Made by a program: the position numbers and the translations under genes. A DNA stretch of 64,000 nucleotides from Roseburia sp. 499 (GTDB lineage: Bacteria > Bacillota > Clostridia > Lachnospirales > Lachnospiraceae), in NCBI RefSeq assembly GCF_001940225.2, contig NZ_CP135164.1, positions 1,736,001 to 1,800,000 on the forward strand. Direction: 5' to 3'. The notes beneath the pieces are model-generated. The model worked only from the letters and a program-made list of their open reading frames with translations, searched no databases and had not been told where the DNA came from. Positions 28,120-37,172 of the stretch are shown here, piece by piece (within the stretch, counting starts at the first letter, position 1; each line of letters begins with the position of its first letter).

Positions 28120-28248
28120 TATTCTTTCCTGTCTTTTATTACACATTTCTCATAATTATAACGATTCATAGCATAAAAGTCAAACCTTCCATCCATACTA
28201 TTCTCGTACATTTCAAATTGATTCTAACAAAAAAAGAGGTTATTTTAT

Positions 28249-28488
28249 ATGAATGAAAAAGATAATATCTCACCAAAACACCCTGTACCGGAATCCCCCC
28301 GGAATTATGACTATACCAAAGCATCTTCTGTTACCGATTGTACCGGAGTTGTTCCTAGCCCTCCCCAAACCAGCGCAGAGTTAGATTCTTATTTGGATAC
28401 CTATGATTTTCTTCCACACAGTACACTGACGCAGCCTAATGATGTAGAAATTGATATGTTGACTGCTGAAAAGGAAAAAAATTCCTAA
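28249..28488 (+). CDS. Small hypothetical protein (79 aa)
   Basis: I do not recognise this protein. It is hydrophilic, Pro/Ser/Asp-rich, with no hydrophobic helix and no cysteine pair, and looks largely disordered. It begins MNEKDNISPKHPVPESPRNY. An AGAGG lies 9 bp upstream of the ATG and an intrinsic terminator directly follows the stop; together these support it as a real small gene. It is divergent from the metH activation gene. No function can be inferred. Confidence 0.6.
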   Translation: MNEKDNISPKHPVPESPRNYDYTKASSVTDCTGVVPSPPQTSAELDSYLDTYDFLPHSTLTQPNDVEIDMLTAEKEKNS

Positions 28489-28491
28489 ACC

Positions 28492-28534
28492 AAAAATTCC
28501 TGTGGAAAAAGACTCTTTTCCCACAGGAATTTTC
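28492..28534. terminator. Intrinsic terminator
   Basis: AAAATTCCTGTGG pairs with CCACAGGAATTTT, with further A/T pairing in the loop. It lies between the small gene and the convergent GGDEF gene and can serve both. Confidence 0.85.
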
Positions 28535-28543
28535 TATATCATC

Positions 28544-29806
28544 TTATTCTTTATCTTGAAATACTACCTGATTCTTACCATGTGTCTTTCCATAATATAA
28601 TCTGTCATCTGCCTGCTTAATCAGTATTTCTGCTGTATCCTCTCCTTGGCACACACTAACACCAAAGGACATTGTTACCTGTATCATCTGCTCTTCGTAA
28701 TGAATAGAAGTCCCCCGTATCTCTTCTAACAATTCTTCTAACATGCCTACCGCATTTTCTTCCTTATAGACTAATAAAAATTCCTCGCCTCCCCAACGGA
28801 ACGCACTTCCCTTTCCTTTCATATGTTTTTGCAAAATGCGAGAAACCTCTATTAACACCTGATCTCCTGTCAAATGTCCATAAGTATCATTGAGATTTTT
28901 AAAATTATCAATATCGCCAATAACTACTGAAAACTGCTTTCCATACTCCCTGTACTCGCGTATTGCCGTTTCCAACACCTCATTACAACTACGCCTGTTA
29001 TATAAACCGGTCAAGGGATCTGTTCCAATCAGACTCACAATAGAATTTTGCAACATCTGAGCAAATTTCCCCATTTCTCCAATTTCATCCTGTCGCTTCA
29101 AAAGCGCTGAATCTATTTGACATTCCAAATCGCCCCGAGCCACTTTTTCTAAAAATTCTCTGGTTTTACTTAAGGAATTCACCATTCCCTTGGTATAACG
29201 AAGTGTAATTGCTACCGTCGCTATTGTTACAATAAAAACTCCCAAAATTACAGTGCAGACCACATGAAAAATTGTATCAAAGACTCTCTCTCTGCTCTTT
29301 CCTACAAATACCATACCTATTACTGTATCATCTGTATTTTTCAACGGAACATAATATCCATAATAATACGCATCATTCACCCAGGCATAAGAAGAAAAGT
29401 ACTCTTCCCCTTTCAATACCTTCTCTGCAACTCCTTCTGTTGCCTTAGTACCAAGCGCCCTCTCTCCATCCTCTGACCGTATTGTGGTAAGCATTCTGGT
29501 ATCTTCCCAGAAAATAGTTGCATCTATTCCGGAAACTTCTTTTACATTATCTACAATACAATTATCTTCTCCGAAAGCAACTCCACCCTTACACAATACA
29601 TCTCCTTCTATACTATAATCTCCTTCGCCGGTGACATTACACTGTTCTAACAACGCATGTGCCAAATTCTTAAGTCCCTCTTCTGTCTCAGAAACAATTG
29701 CTCTATAAATAATTGGAATGGATACTGTAAGTATCACAATTCCAAGAGATACTATCGATAATATCACCAGCCGATTCAATGAAAATCGTATACTTTTCTT
29801 CTTCAT
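28544..29806 (-). CDS. Membrane diguanylate cyclase with extracellular Cache-like sensor, HAMP and GGDEF
   Basis: A 420-residue c-di-GMP synthase. Transmembrane helix near 13-35, extracellular sensor (about 36-190) with a single-Cache appearance (VLKGEEYFSSYAWVNDAYYYG, DDTVIGMVFVGKSRE), second helix near 185-210, HAMP linker (about 211-260), then GGDEF domain (about 265-420) with active-site RWGGEEFLLVY (GGEEF variant, still catalytic in the family) and TYGHLTGDQVL. The GGDEF signalling output is the same as that of the gene at 17.1-18.2 kb, with a different sensor. The start is an ATG with a weak purine-rich upstream region. Confidence 0.9.
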   Translation of the reverse strand: MKKKSIRFSLNRLVILSIVSLGIVILTVSIPIIYRAIVSETEEGLKNLAHALLEQCNVTGEGDYSIEGDVLCKGGVAFGEDNCIVDNVKEVSGIDATIFWEDTRMLTTIRSEDGERALGTKATEGVAEKVLKGEEYFSSYAWVNDAYYYGYYVPLKNTDDTVIGMVFVGKSRERVFDTIFHVVCTVILGVFIVTIATVAITLRYTKGMVNSLSKTREFLEKVARGDLECQIDSALLKRQDEIGEMGKFAQMLQNSIVSLIGTDPLTGLYNRRSCNEVLETAIREYREYGKQFSVVIGDIDNFKNLNDTYGHLTGDQVLIEVSRILQKHMKGKGSAFRWGGEEFLLVYKEENAVGMLEELLEEIRGTSIHYEEQMIQVTMSFGVSVCQGEDTAEILIKQADDRLYYGKTHGKNQVVFQDKE

Positions 29807-29906
29807 AGCTCTACCTTCTCTTATGTATTTGACACTTTTATCCTATCACTTTTCATATTCAGATGCAAGATTGGGGATTGCAACGCAATTAACGCAATTT
29901 CCTATA

Positions 29907-29935
29907 TAAAAAGAGTCCGCATTTTGCGGACTCTC
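29907..29935 (-). terminator. Intrinsic terminator after yajC
   Basis: AGAGTCCGC pairs with GCGGACTCT around a short loop, followed by TTTTTAT on the minus strand, about 14 bp past the yajC stop. Confidence 0.85.
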
Positions 29936-29948
29936 TAAATTTCACTTC

Positions 29949-30260
29949 TTATTCAGTTGCATCTTCCGGCTTCTCAACCATGGAGATTGCTGCCTTCTGC
30001 ATTGGAATACGGCAATTCTTGTTGTTACCAAATTCTACAATAACTGTATCATCATTGATATCAATCACCATTCCATAAAATCCACTGGTAGTCAATACAG
30101 TATCACCTACTGCCAAATCCGCTAACATAGCATTCTTTTTCTTTGTTTCCTTCTGCTGTGGACGAATCATCATAAAATACAATGCCACAAACATAATTAC
30201 AATCCATAAAATGGACATTCCAATACCTGCTGTACTACTTGCTGTTGCTAAAATAGACAT
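29949..30260 (-). CDS. yajC: Preprotein translocase subunit YajC
   Basis: Small membrane protein of the SecDF-YajC accessory complex. One transmembrane helix (about 12-32, GIGMSILWIVIMFVALYFMMI) is followed by the family motif RPQQKETKK and a small SH3-like domain (LAVGDTVLTTSGFYGMV). The start was set at the ATG at 30258-30260, with AGGAGG upstream, giving 103 residues. It is directly downstream of tgt, the conserved tgt-yajC order. Confidence 0.95.
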   Translation of the reverse strand: MSILATASSTAGIGMSILWIVIMFVALYFMMIRPQQKETKKKNAMLADLAVGDTVLTTSGFYGMVIDINDDTVIVEFGNNKNCRIPMQKAAISMVEKPEDATE

Positions 30261-30346
30261 TTTTCTTCCTCCTGTATCTATCATAAACTTATTTCATTTT
30301 ACACAAAATGTAATATTAGGGCAAGTCATTTTCTAATATTTTATAC

Positions 30347-31486
30347 TTATTTTATATTTTCGCCCTGTTTCATCTGGTAAAGTTTCTCTTCTTTATAGGA
30401 ATGGAATCTTCCTTCATCCAATGCATCTCGTATTTCTTCCATCATATTATTATAAAAATACAGATTATGAAGCACACATAAACGCATTCCAAGCATTTCT
30501 TTTGCCTTTAGCAAATGACGGATATATGCTCTGCTGTAATGCTGACATGTAGGACACTGGCATCCTTCTTCAATCGGTCTTGTGTCCAACTCATACTTCT
30601 GATTGAACAGATTCAACTTTCCATGATTGGTATACACATGACCATGACGTCCATTTCTGCTTGGATATACGCAATCGAAGAAATCCACTCCACGTTCTAC
30701 CGCCTCTAAAATATTCGCCGGTGTACCAACTCCCATGAGATAAGTCGGCTTATCTACCGGCAAATAAGGAACCGTTACATCCAAAACATGATACATTTCT
30801 TCATGGGATTCTCCTACTGCTAATCCACCTAATGCATATCCATCTAAATCCAATTCAGAAATACGCTTTGCATGATCAATACGAATATCATCAAAAATAG
30901 CTCCTTGATTGATACCAAACAGCATCTGTTTCTTATTAATTGTGTCTTCCAGACTATTCAATCTTGCCATCTCTTTTTTGCATCGTTCCAGCCAACGTGT
31001 GGTCCGTGCTACAGATGCCTCTACATAAGAACGCTCTGCCACACTGGATGGACATTCATCAAACGCCATTGCTATGGTAGATGCAAGATTGGACTGAATC
31101 TGCATACTTTCTTCCGGTCCCATAAATATCTTACGTCCATCAATATGAGAATTAAAATACACGCCTTCTTCCTTAATTTTTCGAAGTCCTGCCAAGGAAA
31201 ATACCTGAAATCCGCCGGAATCCGTTAAAATAGGCTTGTCCCATACCATGAACTTATGGAGACCACCCATTGCCTTGATTTTCTCATCTCCCGGTCTTAC
31301 ATGAAGATGATAGGTATTTGATAATTCTACCTGCGTCTTTATCTGTTGCAAATCCTGCGTGGATACTGCTCCCTTTATAGCCGCTACGGTTCCCACATTC
31401 ATAAATACCGGAGTCTGAATCACACCATGCACTGTATGAAATTCACCGCGCTTTGCTCTTCCTTCCTGTTTTAATAATTTATACAT
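30347..31486 (-). CDS. tgt: Queuine tRNA-ribosyltransferase
   Basis: Exchanges the wobble guanine of GU(N) tRNAs for preQ1 or queuine. 379 residues with LTDSGGFQVFS (catalytic Asp region), GGLAVGES, and a C-terminal zinc site in CQCPTCQHYSRAYIRHLLKAKE with ligands Cys-x-Cys-x2-Cys and a downstream His. The normal length is about 370-380. It is followed by yajC. No preQ1 synthesis genes are in the window. Confidence 0.97.
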   Translation of the reverse strand: MYKLLKQEGRAKRGEFHTVHGVIQTPVFMNVGTVAAIKGAVSTQDLQQIKTQVELSNTYHLHVRPGDEKIKAMGGLHKFMVWDKPILTDSGGFQVFSLAGLRKIKEEGVYFNSHIDGRKIFMGPEESMQIQSNLASTIAMAFDECPSSVAERSYVEASVARTTRWLERCKKEMARLNSLEDTINKKQMLFGINQGAIFDDIRIDHAKRISELDLDGYALGGLAVGESHEEMYHVLDVTVPYLPVDKPTYLMGVGTPANILEAVERGVDFFDCVYPSRNGRHGHVYTNHGKLNLFNQKYELDTRPIEEGCQCPTCQHYSRAYIRHLLKAKEMLGMRLCVLHNLYFYNNMMEEIRDALDEGRFHSYKEEKLYQMKQGENIK

Positions 31487-31637
31487 ATTGGTTCCTTTCT
31501 CACAATTTATTACTCACTGCAACTGATTATATCAAAATTCTCCCCGTTTCTCAACAAAATACTTTTCTTTTTCCTCCATGTTTATTATAATGAGATAAGT
31601 ATGTATTTTTATGAATCCAATTATACAGGAGGTTTCT

Positions 31638-32756
31638 ATGGCAGGTTCAACATTTGGAACACAATTTAAAATCACCACATGGGGAGAATCCCACGGGAAA
31701 GGCATCGGTGTTGTCATCGACGGATGCCCTGCCGGACTTTCTCTTTGTGAAGACGATATACAAAAATTTTTAAATCGCAGAAAACCGGGACAGTCCAGAT
31801 TTTCTACTCCAAGAAAAGAGGATGACGCGGTACAGATTCTTTCCGGAGTATTTGAAGGAAAAACAACCGGTACCCCTATCAGTCTTGTAGTCTTTAATGA
31901 AAATCAGCGTTCTAAGGATTATGGAGATATTGCTACCTATTATCGTCCGGGACATGCAGACTATACCTTTGATATGAAGTACGGTTTTCGAGATTACCGC
32001 GGTGGCGGACGTTCTTCCGGGCGTGAAACCATTGGACGTGTAGCTGCCGGAGCTGTTGCTGCTAAGATTTTAGAACAGCTTGGTATTTCCTTTATTACCT
32101 ACTCACGCTCTATCGGACCGGTATCGATTTCTAAGACTGCGAACGAATTGCTTAATAATATTAAGGCAACTCAGCAAATGATTCTCTCTAATCCACTCTA
32201 TATGCCAGAATCAGAGGCTTCTGAAAAAGCACAGAACTTTTTAGAGGAATGTATGATACAGCACAATTCTGCCGGAGGTATCATTGAATGTATCATTACC
32301 GGAGTTCCTGCCGGACTAGGTGATCCTGTTTTTGAAAAACTAGATGCAAACCTTGCAAAAGCTATTTTCTCTATTGGTGCAGTCAAAGGCTTTGAAATCG
32401 GAGATGGTTTTGCTGTTGCTGCTTCTACCGGACTGGAAAATAATGATGCATTTTGTATGCAGGATGGAAAGGTTGCTACTGCCACCAACCATGCCGGTGG
32501 AATCCTTGGGGGAATGAGCAATGGAGCTCCTGTAATTTTCCGGGCAGCTATAAAGCCTACTCCTTCCATTGCCGCTACACAGAAAACCGTAAATAAATCC
32601 GGGGAAGAAATTGATATTTCCATTCATGGCAGACACGACCCAATTATCGTCCCCCGAGCTGTGGTTGTCGTAGAAGCTATGGCAGCATTGACCATTGTAG
32701 ATGCATTACTCTGCAATATGGGAAGTAAGATAGAATCGTTGGAGAAATTGTATTAA
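31638..32756 (+). CDS. aroC: Chorismate synthase
   Basis: FMNH2-dependent elimination of phosphate from EPSP to give chorismate, the last common step of aromatic amino acid synthesis. 372 residues, with GESHGKGIG near the N-terminus, RSSGRETIGRVAAGA, GGILGGMSNG and GRHDP, all family signatures. The start was set at the ATG at 31638 (GGAGG 7 bp upstream). It stands alone, with no other shikimate gene adjacent, and is divergent from tgt. A terminator follows. Confidence 0.97.
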   Translation: MAGSTFGTQFKITTWGESHGKGIGVVIDGCPAGLSLCEDDIQKFLNRRKPGQSRFSTPRKEDDAVQILSGVFEGKTTGTPISLVVFNENQRSKDYGDIATYYRPGHADYTFDMKYGFRDYRGGGRSSGRETIGRVAAGAVAAKILEQLGISFITYSRSIGPVSISKTANELLNNIKATQQMILSNPLYMPESEASEKAQNFLEECMIQHNSAGGIIECIITGVPAGLGDPVFEKLDANLAKAIFSIGAVKGFEIGDGFAVAASTGLENNDAFCMQDGKVATATNHAGGILGGMSNGAPVIFRAAIKPTPSIAATQKTVNKSGEEIDISIHGRHDPIIVPRAVVVVEAMAALTIVDALLCNMGSKIESLEKLY

Positions 32757-32764
32757 ATAAGACT

Positions 32765-32808
32765 AAACGGGAATGGCTATACTTAATGTGCATTCCCGTT
32801 TCTTTTTT
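32765..32808 (+). terminator. Intrinsic terminator after aroC
   Basis: AAACGGGAATG pairs with CATTCCCGTTT around a 15-nt loop, followed by CTTTTTT. It marks the right edge of the aroC unit and the start of the AT-rich island. Confidence 0.88.
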
Positions 32809-32819
32809 GCTTCTAACTC

Positions 32820-33908
32820 TTACTTAGAATTAATATTCACTTTTTCCTCATTGATATAAAATTCTTCTAGATATGGCAATTTCTGTAATCCACTGTAATC
32901 CTGAATCTCACACTCTCCCTCCAATGATATACTTTTTATATTTGATAATTGACTCAGCATATCTGCCTCTTGCTGACCTATCGTTTTGGAAGAAAGACAA
33001 ATTTTTTCCAACTGTTGTAATGCAGAAATATCTACATACTCCCTTCCATATTTATAAATCAAACTCTTTAGGCATTCGATTTTCTTGGCAAATTCAAAAC
33101 TTTCTAACTTCATACTATTTATAGATAATTCCTTTATTTTAGCCATTTCCAGACTCTCCCAAGCCATCTGGCTAATATTGCCGCCCTCCATATAAAGTTC
33201 AAACTCATTTGGTATATTAGCAATTCCTATAAAATCTTCTCCTTCCACAGAAAACATACTGATTTTGGTAATAAGATTCAATCCAAAACAATCTCCGAAT
33301 CCTTCAATTGTAGTCTCTGCCAAATATATCCACTCCAGACTTTTCATTGTATCAATGCCACTTTCTTCCGTGATTTTTCCTCGTGTCACACGCAATTTTT
33401 TCACATTCGCCAAGTAATTACAAGCAATCGTACTGTTCCCATCTACATATATATCTAACTGTTCTATTTCTTTTATATTAGCAAGATTCTGAAGACTTCT
33501 GCCATCATACCCTAGAATATTTACACTTATCTTTCTCTTTTCCAGCCCCAATTCCGAAATATATTCCATATCTATAGTATATTCCTCACAAAATTCCAAT
33601 TCAATTACTTTTAAATTATCCATCTTTTTTATTAATTCTGCAATTTCTTTATAATTACTTTCATCTAGACTTTTGATACAGATGGTCTGAACTTTTTCAA
33701 GATACTTCTTTTCTAACCGCTCTTCTGTATATGCTACCTCCATCCATCCTACACATGCTTCATCCAAGTCTATTCCAGTTCCTTCTGGTAGTCTAACTGT
33801 ATTCTTTTCTATATTTTTTTTCTCTATTTTGTAATGAGTATATAATATTGTACTAGTAATTCCAATAATTATCAGTAATGCTATTAGTATCCATTTTTTA
33901 CGCTTCAT
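32820..33908 (-). CDS. Membrane-anchored leucine-rich protein, unknown function
   Basis: I do not recognise a named family. 362 residues: a basic N-terminus, one transmembrane helix (about 6-24, WILIALLIIIGITSTILYTHY), then an extracytoplasmic region with irregular leucine/isoleucine-rich repeats of roughly 20-25 residues (NLKVIELEFCEEYTIDMEYI, IKELSINSMKLESFEF, NIKSISLEGECEIQDYSGLQ). The repeats have the look of a degenerate LRR solenoid, a scaffold for protein binding. It is the last gene of the island cluster, 23 bp after a membrane-anchored paralogue. A role as an immunity or adaptor protein is possible but only inferred from context. The base composition is AT-rich like its neighbours. 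Confidence 0.6.
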   Translation of the reverse strand: MKRKKWILIALLIIIGITSTILYTHYKIEKKNIEKNTVRLPEGTGIDLDEACVGWMEVAYTEERLEKKYLEKVQTICIKSLDESNYKEIAELIKKMDNLKVIELEFCEEYTIDMEYISELGLEKRKISVNILGYDGRSLQNLANIKEIEQLDIYVDGNSTIACNYLANVKKLRVTRGKITEESGIDTMKSLEWIYLAETTIEGFGDCFGLNLITKISMFSVEGEDFIGIANIPNEFELYMEGGNISQMAWESLEMAKIKELSINSMKLESFEFAKKIECLKSLIYKYGREYVDISALQQLEKICLSSKTIGQQEADMLSQLSNIKSISLEGECEIQDYSGLQKLPYLEEFYINEEKVNINSK

Positions 33909-33931
33909 TTATTTGCGCTCTCCTTATTTTT

Positions 33932-34558
33932 CTAATTTTCTTTCTTTGACTCATGCCACCTTAAAATATTGGGATATTTCTCTGCATCTGAATTTTCCAA
34001 TATCCATTTTTCCAATCCTATATAATCCTCAGCTGTCAATTCATAGCTTTCTTTCCCATTATACTTCTCACCGTATTTTTCAAAATAAGTATCATATGCC
34101 GCATTTATTTCATCTATATAATCCTGTGTACACTCTGTTCCTCCCTCTTTATAATATTTTTTCAAACATTCAAACTTTTCGCGTATTTCAGGACTTTCTT
34201 TCTCATATAAACTATAAATTTCCTCTACTGTAACTTCATCTTCCGAATACCCAACCAAATACATTGTTCTTAAAAATACTTTTAAATACCCTTCGCGAAT
34301 ATAGTAATCATCTACTTTTTGAGCTTTATCCAAAATATATACTCCTGAATGTCTTCCCGATTTCGTATATACACCAAACTTTTTTAATAAATTAATATAC
34401 TCCTGTTTCCTCTCCTCCTCTCTTTCTATCTGCTCTTCTTGTTCTTTTTTTTCTCTATAATTTTTGTATTTTGGGTAAATGCATCCTACTAATATTAAAA
34501 TTACAATCATTCCCAAAATTATTTGTATAAAATATCTTGACTTATTTTTCGATTTCAT
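33932..34558 (-). CDS. Membrane-anchored hypothetical protein (paralogue 2, candidate immunity protein)
   Basis: Function unknown. 208 residues: transmembrane helix about 10-27 (IQIILGMIVILILVGCIYP), a Glu/Lys-rich linker, then a helical C-terminal domain that is clearly paralogous to the 199-residue product of 34704-35303. Shared blocks include YIREGYLKVFLRTMYLV, EEIYSLYEKESPEIREKFE, GEKYNGKESYELTAEDY and LEKWILEN. The cysteine near the end of the helix could suggest a lipoprotein, but the spacing and basic N-terminus fit a plain membrane anchor better. Tandem paralogues downstream of a candidate secreted effector are typical of immunity genes; this is inference. Confidence 0.6.
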   Translation of the reverse strand: MKSKNKSRYFIQIILGMIVILILVGCIYPKYKNYREKKEQEEQIEREEERKQEYINLLKKFGVYTKSGRHSGVYILDKAQKVDDYYIREGYLKVFLRTMYLVGYSEDEVTVEEIYSLYEKESPEIREKFECLKKYYKEGGTECTQDYIDEINAAYDTYFEKYGEKYNGKESYELTAEDYIGLEKWILENSDAEKYPNILRWHESKKEN

Positions 34559-34590
34559 GCAAATATACTCTCCTTATTTTTCTCTTTATA

Positions 34591-34649
34591 TAGTGGCTCA
34601 GTTGCCAAGGCAAAAATCTTAGATTTTTATCTTGACAACTGAGCCACTA
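34591..34649. repeat. 59-bp near-perfect palindrome between the two paralogues
   Basis: The left arm (34591-34619) begins TAGTGGCTCAGTTGCCAAGG and is the reverse complement of the right arm (34621-34649) at 26 of 29 positions, with a single-base centre at 34620. No T run follows the arms on either strand, so a simple terminator is not well supported. It could be a MITE-like element, a protein-binding dyad or an mRNA-processing hairpin. Confidence 0.85.
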
Positions 34650-34703
34650 TAATATCTTATTCGTTTAAAATGCTACAACTATATTATATCGCAACATACT
34701 GCA

Positions 34704-35303
34704 TTATTGTTCCTCTCTCAGTTCATACCATTTTAATAAACTTGGATACTTTCCTGAATCTGGATTTTCTAATATCCACCCCTCTAAGCTTATACAATCC
34801 TCAATAGTTAATTGATTACTTTCTTTAGCATTATATTTTTCGCCATTCATCTCTAAATAAGCATTATAAGCATTGTTAATCTCTTTAATATAATCTCCAA
34901 CATACTCTGAGGCCCCATCATAAAAATATTCCATAAGAAGATCAAATTTCTTTTGAATCTCTTGATTTTCTTGCTCATACAAACTATATATATCGTCTAT
35001 TGTCAGATCAACATCCTTTATCAAATACAGTGTTCTTAACCATACTTGCAAATGTCCTTCTCGTACATACATTCCATTTACTTCTTTTGCTTGAAATAAC
35101 ACATTATCAATACCTAAATTACTTCCATCTTCACTATATACTCCGAGTTTTTTTAGGCATTTAATATACTCTATTTTTCTCTTCTCCTCACTTTCTGTCT
35201 CTCTTTCTTGCTTACAATTATTATAAATATATCCCCCGCCTAATAACAAAATCATCCCAACAATTATTATTAATACAATCCTCATTTTCCTTATAATTTT
35301 CAT
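34704..35303 (-). CDS. Membrane-anchored hypothetical protein (paralogue 1, candidate immunity protein)
   Basis: Function unknown. 199 residues: basic start MKIIRKMR, transmembrane helix about 9-27 (IVLIIIVGMILLLGGGYIY), then a helical extracytoplasmic domain with the shared blocks VREGHLQVWLRTLYLI, DDIYSLYEQENQEIQKKFD, GEKYNAKESNQLTIEDC and LEGWILENPDSGKYPSLLKWYE. It starts 22 bp after the 513-residue candidate effector, closer than the second paralogue, so it is the more likely cognate partner. The two copies are diverged and separated by the palindrome at 34591-34649. Confidence 0.62.
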   Translation of the reverse strand: MKIIRKMRIVLIIIVGMILLLGGGYIYNNCKQERETESEEKRKIEYIKCLKKLGVYSEDGSNLGIDNVLFQAKEVNGMYVREGHLQVWLRTLYLIKDVDLTIDDIYSLYEQENQEIQKKFDLLMEYFYDGASEYVGDYIKEINNAYNAYLEMNGEKYNAKESNQLTIEDCISLEGWILENPDSGKYPSLLKWYELREEQ

Positions 35304-35325
35304 ATATCAAATTCTCCTCAAACAA

Positions 35326-36867
35326 TTAATTGTAATTTTTGGCCGCACTTGCTTCATCTCCACACCATTCTACAAATGCATTAAAGTCATCTCCTAAAAT
35401 TTCAAAATTTTTATTTTCAAATGCTTTATAAAGCTCTTCATAAGAAATTTCAAAATTTTCATGTTTCTGATTATATGCATTCAGATTACTTCTCAATATT
35501 TCTGGATCAATCATTAACGATGTTATCTGGTAATTTCCTTCTGAATCCATATACATAGTTCCACCCGCACCTATTACAGATAGAATATTTCCAATTGAAA
35601 GCGTTTCTTGCATTCCTTCAACTTTAGAATTCATTTTTACTACTTCCACATACGATTGAATTCCATCCATAAATCCCTGTGAAATTGTCAACGCAGTTCC
35701 TCCAGTTTTTCCAATATCAACAAATCCTAAAACTACACCAGTCACACCATCAAATGCACTTGAAGCAATATTCTCACCTATATCACTTTTCATTGTTTCT
35801 AATGTTCTGATAACGCTTTCATCAAGTAAACGTTCCAAATTAGAACGATATTCGTAAACGTTTACAACTGTTTCTCCTGTACTAGACATCGGTATTGCCA
35901 TCTCACTATATGGACTGTTCGAACCACCAACTGTTATTTTATAATCCGTTCTTACTGGATCTGTTTGTACTGTCTCAATCTTAATATCCAAATCTGTTAT
36001 ATTATCAGAATTGAATATCGCATTCATACCTGGCACATATATAGATTGATAATCTATAGCAAAAACACACAATGTATTATAGGCTAATAAATTTTCTATC
36101 GCAATTTCATAATTAGGATTGCTTTTATCATATAAAATGTTTGATGTAATATTTGCTTCCAAAGCACTACCATACCATCCTACCATTTGCTGAAACACAT
36201 CACTAATCCGATATTCAAATGTTCCTGTACCATTTCCACTTGGATCAGCCCAAAACTCCTCTGTACAAAAATAAGAATTTTCTACAAATTTTGCTTTCTG
36301 TTCATCATCCATTTCCTTAAATACAATAATTAGTGCTGCATACATATAATCCGAAACCTCATCCGGGTCCATCTCCATGATTTCTCGTATGTAATCATAG
36401 TCATAATCTCCGTCCCCATTTCCATTTCGAATCCGTTCAACGTAACTATAAATCAAATTGAGGTTAGGTTCTTCAGCTAAATTAGATAAATTTATTAATG
36501 CCACATTAGCAGAAGCAATACCTTTTGATGGATTAATTGCTTCTGCTAAACTGTCAATAAATACTTTCTGTCCATTTACAGTTTCTACCAATTGCTCAAA
36601 TGTAGTTTTGTAAGATATATCAACATTTTCAACGTCCGTGTATATTTTATCTATCTCACTTTTTGATGTGTTATTTTTATCTACAATAATCCCATGATAT
36701 TTATCTACATTACTACCATACTCTTCTATTCCAAGTACTCCTATCCATTCTTGGAATGTACTCCATCTATCGCCCATCCAATCTGTAAATCCACACCACT
36801 GCTTGTCATTTATATCATCAATAATAGCATATAATTTATCTCTTGCTTCATCTGAAAATTCTCTCAT
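35326..36867 (-). CDS. Candidate type VII secretion (LXG-like) effector, unknown toxin type
   Basis: A 513-residue protein without signal peptide. The N-terminal 120 residues are helical with a striking Trp-rich stretch (QWCGFTDWMGDRWSTFQEWI, residues about 23-42) and then DKNNTSKSEIDKIYTDVE, like N-terminal targeting regions of WXG/LXG-type proteins in Clostridia. A middle region (about 120-350) is acidic and helical. A Gly/Ala-rich hydrophobic segment (about 355-400, SSAFDGVTGVVLGFVDIGK) could insert in membranes or be a pre-toxin region. No nuclease, deaminase, ADP-ribosyltransferase or NADase motif is seen in the C-terminus. Two or three small helical proteins precede it and two anchored paralogues follow, the layout of an effector-immunity cassette. 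Confidence 0.55.
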   Translation of the reverse strand: MREFSDEARDKLYAIIDDINDKQWCGFTDWMGDRWSTFQEWIGVLGIEEYGSNVDKYHGIIVDKNNTSKSEIDKIYTDVENVDISYKTTFEQLVETVNGQKVFIDSLAEAINPSKGIASANVALINLSNLAEEPNLNLIYSYVERIRNGNGDGDYDYDYIREIMEMDPDEVSDYMYAALIIVFKEMDDEQKAKFVENSYFCTEEFWADPSGNGTGTFEYRISDVFQQMVGWYGSALEANITSNILYDKSNPNYEIAIENLLAYNTLCVFAIDYQSIYVPGMNAIFNSDNITDLDIKIETVQTDPVRTDYKITVGGSNSPYSEMAIPMSSTGETVVNVYEYRSNLERLLDESVIRTLETMKSDIGENIASSAFDGVTGVVLGFVDIGKTGGTALTISQGFMDGIQSYVEVVKMNSKVEGMQETLSIGNILSVIGAGGTMYMDSEGNYQITSLMIDPEILRSNLNAYNQKHENFEISYEELYKAFENKNFEILGDDFNAFVEWCGDEASAAKNYN

Positions 36868-36882
36868 AGATTCCCTTCCCCT

Positions 36883-37155
36883 TTACTGTAACCTCTCCAC
36901 CATAGTAGAATTTTTATTATCTGTCTGCTGAAATGAATTAATAACATTTTCAAAATAACTTACTGTATTTTCTACAAGTACAATCATAGAATCATATAGT
37001 TCTTCATAAGCACCCGCCAATAATTCCATTTCTTCAACAGTTCTTCCTGCTCCCTCCGCAGAAGGTCTTGCTTTTTTACTCCAACATGATTTCATTAAAT
37101 TAATGCTAGAAATGTAACTCTCCATTTTTTTAATATTTACATTTATCTCTGCCAT
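36883..37155 (-). CDS. Small helical T7SS partner, YwqI/DUF5344-like
   Basis: A 90-residue helical hairpin-type protein. The order MAEINVNIKKMESYISSI, a Gly-containing turn (SAEGAGRTVEEMELL), and a second long helix ending in a polar tail fits the DUF5344 (YwqI) family, which accompanies LXG effectors in Bacillus. Such proteins are thought to bind the effector N-terminus as secretion partners. It lies 15 bp upstream of the candidate effector. The family call is by pattern, not by search. Confidence 0.55.
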   Translation of the reverse strand: MAEINVNIKKMESYISSINLMKSCWSKKARPSAEGAGRTVEEMELLAGAYEELYDSMIVLVENTVSYFENVINSFQQTDNKNSTMVERLQ

Positions 37156-37172
37156 ACCATACCCCTTTCCAT

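Noticed and set aside
32198..32623. A long open frame antisense to aroC
   Set aside because: It lies entirely inside a clear chorismate synthase gene and has low-complexity translated sequence with no ribosome site; it is a shadow of the codon structure.
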